A stretch of DNA of 64,000 nucleotides from Hyalella azteca (Eukaryota > Arthropoda > Malacostraca > Amphipoda > Hyalellidae). Numbering within the stretch: the stretch's first letter is position 1; each line of letters opens with the position of its first letter. This document shows, in pieces, positions 49,727 through 60,600 of this stretch. The position numbers were made by a program, and so were the translations under genes. The notes under the pieces are model-generated. The model did not search any database. It was not told the DNA's origin and was given only the letters and a program-made list of their open reading frames with translations. The DNA lies in NCBI RefSeq assembly GCF_000764305.2, contig NW_025947067.1:124001-188000 (forward strand), given 5' to 3'.

Positions 49727-49875
49727 CCAGGGTGCAGAGAGTGCAAGCAGCATCACCAAGATACAAGTTTTCTCCCGAAAATGTTACCAACATTACTCAA
49801 TAGCTGTTGCCGTTGCCGCAAGAAGTCTTCAGGATGTGTCGCCAAGTAATTTTTAATAATGAAGCTGCTCGAAGT
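49727..49875 (+). mobile_element. Left-end fragment of the CCAGGGTGCAGAGAGTGG hAT-like MITE
   Basis: Starts CCAGGGTGCAGAGAGTGCAA and keeps GTGTCGCCAAGTAATTTTTA, matching the first ~110 bp of copy 2, then stops where an inverted copy begins. Confidence 0.7.
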
Positions 49876-50608
49876 CCACTGTGCAGAGAGTGGATGAATA
49901 TTGCAAGATCTTTGGCGATGCTTCAGTAGCAAAATTTACGCCTTCAGAAGATCTTGCTGATACATTTAGATTGAAATTCTTGCATTTAATATATTTGTCA
50001 GTCTTTGGCCAACTATTTAAAAAAAAGTAAGGTTTCCGGTATGTTGGATGGATCAGGATGCAGTGAAGCTTGTCCGGATATCAGTTGCAATGAGTTCCTG
50101 CCATAGTGACAAACCACAAATTTTGTAGAATAAGTTGTTTTAATTTCCTCATTTACTCTCGATTTAAACCAATTTCTTATGCATGATAATGAAGGTACCT
50201 ATCCAGGATACTTGACTGGTTTACATATAGGACTCAAAAGTGAACTTAAGGGAGAGTCTAGGCCTAAATAACTCTGCTTTGCCACTATGGACTTCCCGCC
50301 AAAAAAATGTAAACGTCAAGTTTGCGATTACGTCGTTGCGGTCACATTAGAGCGGTCAGACTGCATTATCACATGTTCAGTTGACACTTGCTGTACAATC
50401 AGACTATTTTTAGGGTAAATTTAGTTATTTGGGGTAACACGTGCATGCAACCTTGTAAATAAGTTTGTGGCTTGTAAATAGTTTTTCATTACTCAGCGTA
50501 AATGGCTTTTCATAAAAAAATCCAGCGACGCATCTTGAAGATGGTTGGCGACGCTTTGGGCTTAAAACCCATATATTGGAAACGCAGCTTCCACCCTCTG
50601 CACCCTGG
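49876..50608 (+). mobile_element. hAT-like MITE (CCAGGGTGCAGAGAGTGG family), copy 3, inverted, with nested MITE
   Basis: Opposite in orientation to copies 1 and 2: starts CCACTGTGCAGAGAGTGG and ends CCACCCTCTGCACCCTGG. Minus the 188-bp insertion at 50102-50289 it is about the size of copy 2. The frame STVQRVDEYCKIFGDASVAK continues to GQLFKKK, then stops. I do not see a matching target duplication. Confidence 0.85.
50102..50289 (+). mobile_element. hAT-like MITE (CATAGTGGCAAA family), 188 bp
   Basis: Ends CATAGTGACAAACC and CTTTGCCACTATG. Flanks GAGTTCCTGC and GACTTCCCGC resemble each other and the empty site GAGTTCCCGC implied by copies 1 and 2 of the host element, so an older insertion with a decayed duplication fits. 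Confidence 0.8.
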
Positions 50609-51086
50609 GTAAATGTTGCAGATAATTCTTGTAGGCAGTACCTAGTTGATGCAACTGCTCATAATGCAAGTAAATATTTTTGACAGGACTTGATAGGATT
50701 AATAATAACTCATGAAATAAAGACATTATATTAAGGATCAATACCATAAACCGGGGCTACTCAGGACAGGCGGAGTAACTCGGGACAGTTCTCCGACACA
50801 GTGTAAAACTGTTTTACCTAGTAGCGAACTAATTGGAATATTGCAAAACTAAATATAGTGGCATAAACGTCAACATTTTTCCTATCTATGTAGTATAAAG
50901 GAACTTGAAAAATACTACATGTACTAGCTTTGAAAAATTCCTGAAAAAATGGTAAAAACAATATTTTGAAAAGTTACTTCTGCTAAGGTCTGTAGTAAAA
51001 AAATATTTGCCGTATTAAAAAATTTCACTTAGAAAAAAGTGGCAGAAGAGTGTCAGCATGAGAACTTTATTTGCGGAATTTACATA

Positions 51087-53393
51087 CCGTAAAATGGGGT
51101 TACTTTGACCGGCGGGGTAACTTTGACCACTTCGTTTTTTTAACAAAAACCCCCAAAACTCAAAAACTATTTGACAGAGAAAAATTTTGTCAATGGCCAT
51201 CAAAGGCCTAATACTGAGGCTACGTAACACAATAGAAAGATTTAAAAAGTTTGCATATCTAATAGGTTAAAAAATTAATAATGGGACCCACAAAAAAGAG
51301 CTATTATTTAAAGCCTGTTGGAGTACCCCTCCAATTTTTTTATTTTTTGGTAAAATAACTCCAGGTTTTGACGCATTGTAGTAGAACTCTTCTAGTTACA
51401 TATGCAAAAGACAAATTTTAGGAAAGTGTCATAGTTTGTAAATGGGGGGCACCACCCCCCAATGGGGGAACTTTGACCACCTAATGGTCAAATATTGATT
51501 ACATATTTACATTTACCATATTGATTTAAGATATTGATTACATTTACCTTGCTCAGCGAAAAAATTTCACTTATCAAAATATTTGTGCATCATTGGTCAT
51601 CACAAAATTGTGCATAGAATGTCATATACAGCAATCCCTTGATTAACGCGGTTAATAAATCCCCGAGTTTTACCGTGTTAAGCAAAACCGCGCTAATCAA
51701 AGCACTTACCGGCGAACGTTGCCGAACTCGATCATTCAAGTTATGAACGAGACAAGACGCGGTTAAACCGACTCTGTAGTCAGCACGAGTGCCTACGGAA
51801 CGGGACCTTATTTAAAGAATTATTGGCTGAAATTCATAAAGTAACAACATTTGGCAAATTTTTCCAAAAATCGTAACAAAAGTAACAACATAGGATCTAA
51901 CAAGCAAAAAGTAACACTTTTGTTACGAATGTAACACCTCTGGCTAGAGGCGGGAAAATGATGCGTTGTGAAAAAAAAGTCGCGCTAATCAAAACTGGCA
52001 CCGCGTAGATTAAGGGTAGGTCGCAAATTTTTTTTCCGCGTTAATCAAAACCGCGGTATTCAAAACCGTGCTAATCAAGGGATTGCTGTATAGAATTGTG
52101 CACCAGGCATCATATAATGAAAAGTAATTGACCTAAACTATGATTTATTTCTCCAAAACATATGATGGTTGTCACTAAAACATACCTTTCTGTTTCAGGT
52201 ATGTTTTTCACAATCTTTTTTTATATTAAATTCGCTTAACCCTATTAAAATGGTGTGAAATTACAAGCCGACCTCTAAGCTTACAGATAGAGAAAAAAAT
52301 GCAATAAGGCTGCTGATATGAAGCTTGCAGTGGACAAGGTTGTTGTAAATGCTCAATGGCATGTTCATGGATACAGTAATATTGCATCAATAAAGTGGTA
52401 ATTTATGTACCGTAAAATGGGGTAACTTTGACCACTTTTTTTCTTCAAAATGATGCCATTTTTTTACTAGATAAGTTAAACTTGAATTTAAACATGCAAA
52501 ATACAGGTCTATACTCTACCTTTACTCACCATAAATTGCTGGCTCCTGCCTCTCATAGTTTTGAGGTAATTTCAAAAAAATTGATGGTCTTTGTTACCCC
52601 AGCTCTTGGAGTTTCTTTGACCGGGTGGCAAAATCAATTATATTTCTTGGTAAAATAACTCCAAATAACTCCAGGTTGTGGTGCATTGTAGTAAAACTCT
52701 TCTAGGTACATATGCAAAAGACAAATTTTAGGAAAGTGTCATAGTTTGCAAATGGGGGGCGCCGCCCCCCAATGGGCAAAATGTGACCACTTAATGGCAG
52801 CCGTGACGGGGTAACATTGACCGGTTTGGAAATTAAGTTAGAATTACCATATATAAGACTGTAGAGTCTGAAACATAAAGAAAAAAACATTAATAGGTGT
52901 ATCAAACATAAAATATGTTATATACCATAGGTACCTATGGTAATTTTAACTTAATTTCCAAGCCGGTCAATGTTACCCTGTCACGGCTGCCATTAGGTGG
53001 TCAAAGTTCCCCCATTGGGGGGTGGCACCCCCCATTTGCAAACTATGACACTTTCCTAAAATTTGTCTTTTGCATATGTAACTAGAAGAGTTCTACTACA
53101 ATGCATCAAAACCTGGAGTTATTTTACCAAAAAATGAAAAAATTGGAGGGGGTACTCCGACAGGCTTTGAATAATAGCTCTTTTTCATGGGTCACATTAT
53201 TAATTTTTTAACCTATTAGATATGCAAACTTTTTAAATCTTTCTATTGTGTTATGTAGCCTCAGTATTAGGCCTTTGTTGGCCAGTGACAAAATTTTTCT
53301 ATGTTGAATCGTTTTTGAGTTTTGGGCGTTTTTGTTAAAAAAATGAAAAGTGGTCAAAGTTACCCCTCCGGTCAAAGTAACCCCATTTTACGG
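51087..53393. mobile_element. Palindromic TA-flanked element with ~400-bp inverted arms
   Basis: TA-CCGTAAAATGGGGTTACTTT at 51085 and AAAGTAACCCCATTTTACGG-TA at 53395. Bases 51087-51490 and 52985-53393 are reverse complements at high identity. A shorter direct third copy starts TA-CCGTAAAATGGGGTAACTTT at 52408 and itself folds with 52920-53060, so the right half alone is a hairpin. No coding frame. Confidence 0.85.
51629..52088. mobile_element. pogo/Tigger-like MITE, 460 bp
   Basis: Starts TA-CAGCAATCCCTTGATTAACG and ends CTAATCAAGGGATTGCTG-TA. The CAG start, TA duplication and 'AATCAA/CGCG' style ends resemble Tigger/pogo MITEs. CGCG(C/T)TAATCAAA motifs recur near both ends. It sits inside the palindromic element. 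Confidence 0.88.
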
Positions 53394-53884
53394 TATATGG
53401 TATTATCATCAATAAAGGAGAAACAAGTAAAAATCACAGAAAATGTTATTTACTCTACCTCTACAAGTCTACATCATCTACAATGAAAGAGGAGGACTTC
53501 AAAGTACTGTTAGTAATAGATGAGTACACTCTGCATGCTTCAAATATTTTAAAATGAAGTTTTATTCCAAGTGTCCCGAGTAGCCCTGTTTGACGGGGCT
53601 ACTCGGGACACTCTTTTTTTGCATCTGGCACCTTACGTATAGCATATGAATTTTTTGGAGAAGCCATGTGATAGCCCCTGCAAAGAGCTTTGAAATGAGC
53701 CTAAACTTGTTTATGGAATGTTTCATGGTGAGAAGTTATGAATGAAAATTTCAAAATTATCCTGAGTAGCCCCAGTTTACGGTAATTAAGTTCGTTGGCG
53801 GGCCATCAATTTCATGAACATCTTATCAAAAACATTTGGCAAGTCATCTTTTTCGAGAACATTGCTTTTGCATCGTATTAAGAG

Positions 53885-54480
53885 TAATAATATCGTATTG
53901 AAGAGTAAGAACAGCGTATTGAAGAGTAAGAACATCATATTGAAGAGTAAGAACATCATATTGAAGAGTAAGAACATCATATTGAAGAGTAAGAACATCG
54001 TATTGAAGAGTAAGAACATCGTATTGAAGAGTTTGAACATCGTATTAAAGAACAAGAATATCATATTGATGAATAAGAAAATCGTATTTAAGAGTAAAAA
54101 CATCGGATTGAAGAATAAGAACATTGTATTGAAAAGTAAGAATATTGTATTGAAGAGTAAGAACATTGTATTGAAGAGTAAGAACATCGTATTGAAGAGT
54201 AAGAACATTGTATTGAAGAGTAAGAACATCATATTGAAGAATGAGAACATTGTATTGAAGAGTAAGAACATTGTATTGAAGAGTAAGAACATCGTATTGA
54301 AGAGTAAGAACATCGTATTGAAGAATGAGAACATCGTATTGAAGAGTAAGAACATCGTATTGATGAGTACGAACATCGTATGGAAGAGTAAGAACATCGT
54401 ATGGAAGAGTAAGAACATCGTATTGAAGAGTAAGAACATTGTATTGAAGAATGAGAACATTGTATTGATGAATAAGAATA
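53885..54480. repeat. Minisatellite, 21-bp unit, ~28 copies
   Basis: The unit contains ATTGAAGAGTAAGAACATCG plus one base. Variants change a few bases (CATCAT, CATTGT, GAATGAG). With a 21-bp period both strands remain open for over 240 codons (7-residue repeats), which is an arithmetic effect. Confidence 0.95.
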
Positions 54481-54559
54481 AGTTGAATAGGCAAAATTTG
54501 CAAAAATTCATAGAAATAAATATATTGTATAATACTCCTTACTTTCTTGAAATGGTTTC

Positions 54560-54608
54560 TGAAATTTTAATATCTGGATATTTCAATGCTTGCCCGCTAA
54601 AGGGTTAA
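54560..54608 (-). mobile_element. piggyBac-type transposon end (TTAA-CCCTTTAGCGGGCA)
   Basis: TTAA at 54605-54608 preceded by GCTTGCCCGCTAAAGGG. The first bases differ from the 39018/49702 type, indicating another family. The 21-bp array would lie within or beside it; no left end is seen. Confidence 0.55.
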
Positions 54609-56841
54609 TTAAAATTGTAAAATTTCTTAAGAATTGTATTCTTATTGTATCCAAAAAGCGTGAATTGTTACAAATCTTCTATTTAAATCCAGTTTAGCAA
54701 TTAATTTTGGTTCAAAAAATTAACCTAACAATTAATTATTAGCAAATACCAAACACTAAATACAAGATAATTTTCAAAATTTCCCGATGAACAGTGATAA
54801 TACTACAATGTTAAATGCGTACTTGAATGACTATTATTTGAAAGTAGGGTCTATCTTAAGTATATAAAAAAGCTTAGCTATTTTCTGATCTCATTGTGTA
54901 GCTGTGAAACAATCACATCTAACGCGGCAAGCCATATGTATGTGCATATGGTATGCATGCACATTTGTATGTACAAATTTTTTAATTCAATCAAAATACG
55001 GCAAGCCCTTCTCCACTAATATGTGTCTATAACTCTGCTGGCAATGTGTTTTTGCGACGCATGTTCCAGTTGATCATGGAAGATTGGTGATTGTCTGATT
55101 GATGCTTAGAGATTTGGTTCAATGCCTAACCGTTTGCGCTTGCAGTCTTTCATATTTTCAATTATTTTCTAAATACGTCCTATACAATCAAAGAATTCTT
55201 TAAAACTTCTTAACTTGATACTTCTTAACAAAAAATATTTACAAATGACTGCTATTATTCATACCTCGCAATTGAGATGATAATCAATTATCTTGATTAT
55301 AATTTCTTGATTATAATACCATAAAGCAGTATTTCGTCATTCTAATTACCGAGTAACAAATATTTAAAAATTTTGTTTAATATTCTTACAAATTCTTACG
55401 AGAAAATATACTTTTCACAACAAAGCCATGACATAATGCAGATGTATCTGTATAATGTATATATTTTTTATAACAAACCATCAGCATAGAAAGGAATGCA
55501 GAAGGGACTGCAACAGCTGGGATGAAAATATGCACATTATCATAGGCCAGCAGCTGTGAAAATTTTGGAACAATTAGAAGAAAGATTAGAATACCATCAT
55601 ACCATCAGAGGTGTATATACCTACCACACCATATAAGAATACAACTGTGGTACCACTGTACCTATATCACTATGGGTAGAATGGAGTATTTAAGAATGCA
55701 AACATGACTTGCTGAGGAATCAATGCTTATCTGTTGTTGAACTGTTTAAAGTGAAGTTCCAACTTTGAACTAATATTCCAACTGGTTGTGTTCATGTTGA
55801 ATTTGTTTCTTGAGCAATATGACTTGCATGAATGTTGCTCCTGGTACAGTATGTAGCTATTGCTGTTGTGTGTGTCTGGGATCTAGCTAACACAACTTTC
55901 CCGCATTAAGCTGTGGATTTATATTTGAAATAAATCATTATTTTATGATCCTGTGTTATTAGTGGGCATTTTTTGCAGCCTAAGCCATCTTTGTAGTTTA
56001 TTAACACATATATGGCACTTCTTCTGCATAGAGGAGCAGACAAGTGACTTGGCAAACTGGACACAAAATGAGTCACTGGCAGACAGGCAGTTAACTTAGG
56101 CCAGATCCAGGCAGCCATCAATCTAGTTTGAACATGCATGATTGCAACAGATCAATGCTGGGGTGCAAGAAACTTAGAAGCATTTTTGAAACAAGTGCAG
56201 AATGTAAAACACAAATACATTAATAATAACTCTATGAAAGTTAGAACCATTGAAATGGATAGAGCAAACCATGTTACATAAGATGACATAATTTACTGTA
56301 ATACCAAAGTGCAATGAATGAAAAACAAAGTAAGTAAACAAATTATTAAAGATACAAGAAGTAAACACTCTTCTTCATTGCAGAAGGCTGTCATCATTAC
56401 ACATCTTCTTAGATGAAAATTCACAATCACTATGGCTAATGGCAAATGATCAATATGGACTAGTGCAAGCTTCAATTGATGGAGTTATAGATACAGATTG
56501 GAGGTTTAAATAGGTGGTAGATACCCATCAAGATGATGTTGATCAATTGATTGTTAATCAAACTTGACTGTTTCAGATCATTTAAATAGTCTTCTTGTTG
56601 TTATAAAAGTATCAAACAATATTCTGAAATGAATTTCTGCAAAGCTCTTCAAATCACCTAGAAAGGCCTTCTAATTTAAAAAATATGATGATTGACAGTT
56701 AACAATATCCTCAAAATGTTTTCATTTTTTTTTCAAAGTATTTTGGTGCTTTATGAGTGAAGCTGAAAAATATTCCTTGGTGATTAATATAATTGTGTGT
56801 GTATATATATATACATATATATATTGTTTAAACACGAGTGG
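54609..56841. other. AT-rich sequence, no supported gene
   Basis: Contains the interspersed repeat at 55800-56020 (partner 45830-46090) and a TATATA run at 56800-56825. No open frame with a domain. Confidence 0.45.
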
Positions 56842-56845
56842 TTAA

Positions 56846-57475
56846 TGACCAGAGAAATCATCGATTTAAATTTTCAGGATCAAACAATATTCTTCAGCTG
56901 ACGTTGGTTGATAAAAATTCAGGTTCAAGGAAGTAAATTAATTTATTAACGATGTTTCGAATGTGACATCATTCATTTTCAAGTTATAGGAAGCATTGAA
57001 TACTGAAATTTAGGCGGAAATAAGTACATGATACACGTAAATATGATACAACACGAAAATTTGAAACCGTAAAAATAATTCCGAAACAATCTCAAAGTTC
57101 AGAAAATCCGGTAGTTATGAGACGAGTAGCTGGAGTCCAATCCGTAGAGATGAGGGCTTCAGCTATCATCGGTCGAATATGTTGGGCCACTGCACGATGA
57201 AGATGCTGGTGTGTTTCTCCAGCACAGTGGGAGTTGTTGTTAAGGGTGTCAGGGAGCCATTTTACTGTAGTATCCTATTTACGTATATCATGTACTTATT
57301 TCCACCAAAATGTCAATATTTAATGCTCTTTGTAACTTGAAAATGAATGTTCGTTACATTCGAAACGTCGTTAATAAACTAAAACTACTTCCCGATATAT
57401 GCCTTTTGATCTACCAATGTCATCTGAAGAATTGTCCGACTCTTTGATAATTTAAATCAACGAACTCTCTGGTCG
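56846..57475. mobile_element. TTAA-flanked element with ~200-bp inverted arms
   Basis: TTAA at 56842-56845 then TGACCAGAG; CTCTGGTCG then TTAA at 57476-57479. Both arms carry TTTATTAACGA(T/C)GTTTCGAATGT and ATTCATTTTCAAGTTA blocks and GGAAATAAGTACATGATA, in opposite orientation. The loop is about 250 bp. It lies only 160 bp upstream of the PGM2 start codon. No transposase. Confidence 0.8.
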
Positions 57476-57636
57476 TTAATTGCTCGCGTATAAATAAACT
57501 AATTCTGCCATCCAAAACTAATATATATATAGTATACATTATGTATAATTATTTCTCATCAGATTGTATTCATTTTTCAAAATTCTGCATTTGAAGGGAA
57601 GCTTTAAAATTTTTTAATCCTAGGATACAAATTAAA

Positions 57637-60600
57637 ATGGAAGGACTGCCATCAAACATCAGGAGCAAAGTGGAAGAATGGTTGCAATGGGATCAGGCAA
57701 GTGAAGTGAATTTTCATTCTCTATGTTGAGAAATAATCTAGAAGTAATTAATTATCTATTTTGATTTTATTAGTATTTCTTCATAGTACTCTTTGTACTT
57801 ATTTTAGTCTACACTGTGAGGTTAGATCTCATTATTATTATTGAAGTAAAATTTGTGTTTCATTTGTGCCTAATATCCAAATTACTTTTGTTCAATTGTT
57901 TTTATATTTTCTTTTAGGTGACTACTTATAATGGAAGTCATTATTACATTATTTACTTACTCAATTTACATAATGGGTTACAGATGAAGTTTATAAGGTT
58001 TGAGTTCTAGATGATGCATAATATTGATGATGTTCGTGGCTCCCAGAACTCCAGCACCCGGCAGGAGGTGGAAGAACTTGTGGCCCAAAAGAAGCACAAG
58101 GTCCTGGAGGGGCTCCTGCTGAGCCGCCTTGTCTTTGGAACTGCAGGCCTCAGGGCCAGGATGGGAGCAGGCTACTCTCAACTCAATGATCTGGTCATCA
58201 TACAAACGTCCCAGGTAAGCTTCTTCTTTACACCAGCAGCTGTTAACTTCTGGTAAGGACCTTGCTATGTTTTTAAATAAGATCAATTGGTCAGTATGGA
58301 TGGTAATGATATTTTTCAAAATCAGAAATTCGCCACTTTTTTTCATTATTGCTTAGTGCTCTCATCAATTTTAATGAAAAATAAACATTGTGTCCAGGTA
58401 GGCTTTCCCAGGTGGGCTTCCATTATCTTCTGTTAATAACCTGGCAATGTTTAAATAAGATCAATTGGTCAGTATGGTAATGATTTTATTCAAGATCAGA
58501 AATTTCCCACTTTTTTTCATTATTGCTAAGTGCTCTTATCAATTTTATCAACATTGTGTTTTGCCTTTAACAATAATTAACAAATTTCTTATGCTTCTTA
58601 TTACATATCTTAGTTTTTTTATGCATCTTAACTTTTACTAAATTCATGTTGCATTTAATTAAAATTATATTGCTATATTCACTTCACTTTTTTAGCCATC
58701 CTTTCAATGAACCATTGTCCCAATAAAGCATAGTATACTCCTCAATGCAGGACACAGCATAGGAGCCTTCTTTTTGGAATGTGATTTTGTATTGTCAAGG
58801 TGTCTCAATCTTTAATATAGAAAGGTTGCTGCTCCACATTTAAAATGATGAATAATATATCATGTCAGTATATTGTTCTGACATATTAAATGATTAATAA
58901 ATCATTCATTTGCTTTGAATGTAAATGCGTTTTCAGGGTCTGGTGAAGTACTTGTTGGAGGTTGAGCCTGATGCTGCCAAGCGTGGCATCGTTATCGGGC
59001 ACGACAGTCGCCACAACAGCCACAGGTTTGTACCAGCCATCAAGATTTGTTGCCAGGCATAATCTAGTGTCTAGTCTATGGGATTTGTTAAAAGATTTGG
59101 TACCTACCATATGAAAGGCTCAATTCATCTCATTTCAGTTGCTGCAGAAAGCTCTGAAATTAGTCACTGTTGTTATGTCCAGACTAATACACTGTTTTGA
59201 TGTTTCAGCCCTGCAAAATAAGCATCATTTGCATAGTTATTTGTCAATATATTTAACAGAAATCATATGAAATTATTTCTTTCTATGTTGTTCCTTATAT
59301 ATGTTGCTGTTTTAAGTATGCACTTTACAAATGCAGTAAGATATTTTAATTTATCTATTCAGGCACAAATTTCTTAGCCCTGCTTGATTTAAGTATTGTC
59401 TTGGCCAAAACAGTTAGAACAGTTATATACATACCTTTTCAGAAGACTTTTCTCACTATATTATCATTATTATTTGTGTTTGTACTTGAACAAATTGAAC
59501 GATTTATTGTCAATTATCATTATAAGCTATACATTTACTTTTGCATTACCAAAGGCAACCTGAAGAATTTAATTGGTGTTCCAGGTTTGCAAGGCTGGCT
59601 GCCTCAGCTTTCCTACTGGGGGGCGTGAATGTGTACCTCTTGGGCGACATTTGCCCCACGCCTTTTGTTCCCTTCACCGTGAAGCAGCTGGGTGCTGCTG
59701 CTGGAGTCATGGTCACAGCCTCACACAACCCTAAGGAGGACAATGGCTACAAAGTCTACTGGAGTAACAGCGCTCAAGTAAGTCGCTCACGACGTTCATA
59801 TCACGAAGCTTTACCATGTTAGTGACATTGTGTTGTTTTTTGATATTGGCTTGTCTTAGCTATGTCTCGAGTCAAATCTATGTGTGAACCATTAATTTGT
59901 ATTGGTATTTTTTGTGCTCCACTCTTTGTGCGCGTGAGTTTATTATTCAATCAATGTGTAAACAAGCAATGAATGTTCTTTCTTGATTTCGTGATGCCTA
60001 GTGCTTGCAGAAACGCATTCATAAATTCGAACCCTGCAATAATAAATTATAATTTCACTCGCTCGGTAATTTCTCTACAGATTATCCCGCCCCACGACTC
60101 CGGGATTCAGGAGAGCATCGAGCAGCACCTGCAGCCATGGCCCGGCGTATGGGACACGCAAGCAGCCGAGCAACATGAGCGTCTGTCCGACCCCTTGGAC
60201 CGCATGGCGCCCCTATACTACCAAGCCCTGGCCTCCTCCATGCTTGACGTCGCCCTCAACGGCACCACGCCCCTGCGCTTCACTGTCACTGCCATGCACG
60301 GCGTGGGGCATCGCTACATGAAAGAGGCCTTCAAGGCGTGTGGCTTCAAGGTGTGATTTTGCTCCTTATCTCATTGCAACTATTTTAAAGAATTCAATGG
60401 AACTTTAAGGAATGTAGTTTTGTTTACAGGTGTCCTTTAGTTTCCGTGTCTAGTTTTTAGGTTCACTCTCCCAAAATATGGTCCTTGGCACTGTAAGCAC
60501 AACATTTATACAGGCCCTCCAACAAAGTTGTGTCATCCATGCTGTAGTTTGCAATAATTCTGTTGCTTTACGTACATTATTTATTGAATAATTTGATTGG

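Larger units (their letters stand above)
50744..53782. mobile_element. TA-flanked TIR element (CCGTAAACTGGGGCTACT family) swollen by nested insertions
   Basis: Left end TA-CCATAAACCGGGGCTACTCA at 50742; right end GAGTAGCCCCAGTTTACGG-TA at 53784. Related inner motifs GGAGTAACTCGGGACAG (50770) and GGGGCTACTCGGGACAC (53599) occur. It encloses the palindromic element 51087-53393. Confidence 0.75.

Noticed and set aside
53786..54608. Overlapping 241- and 264-codon open frames on both strands with 7-residue repeats
   Set aside because: They are produced by the 21-bp tandem unit, which keeps frames open on both strands; no start context, domain or splice support.
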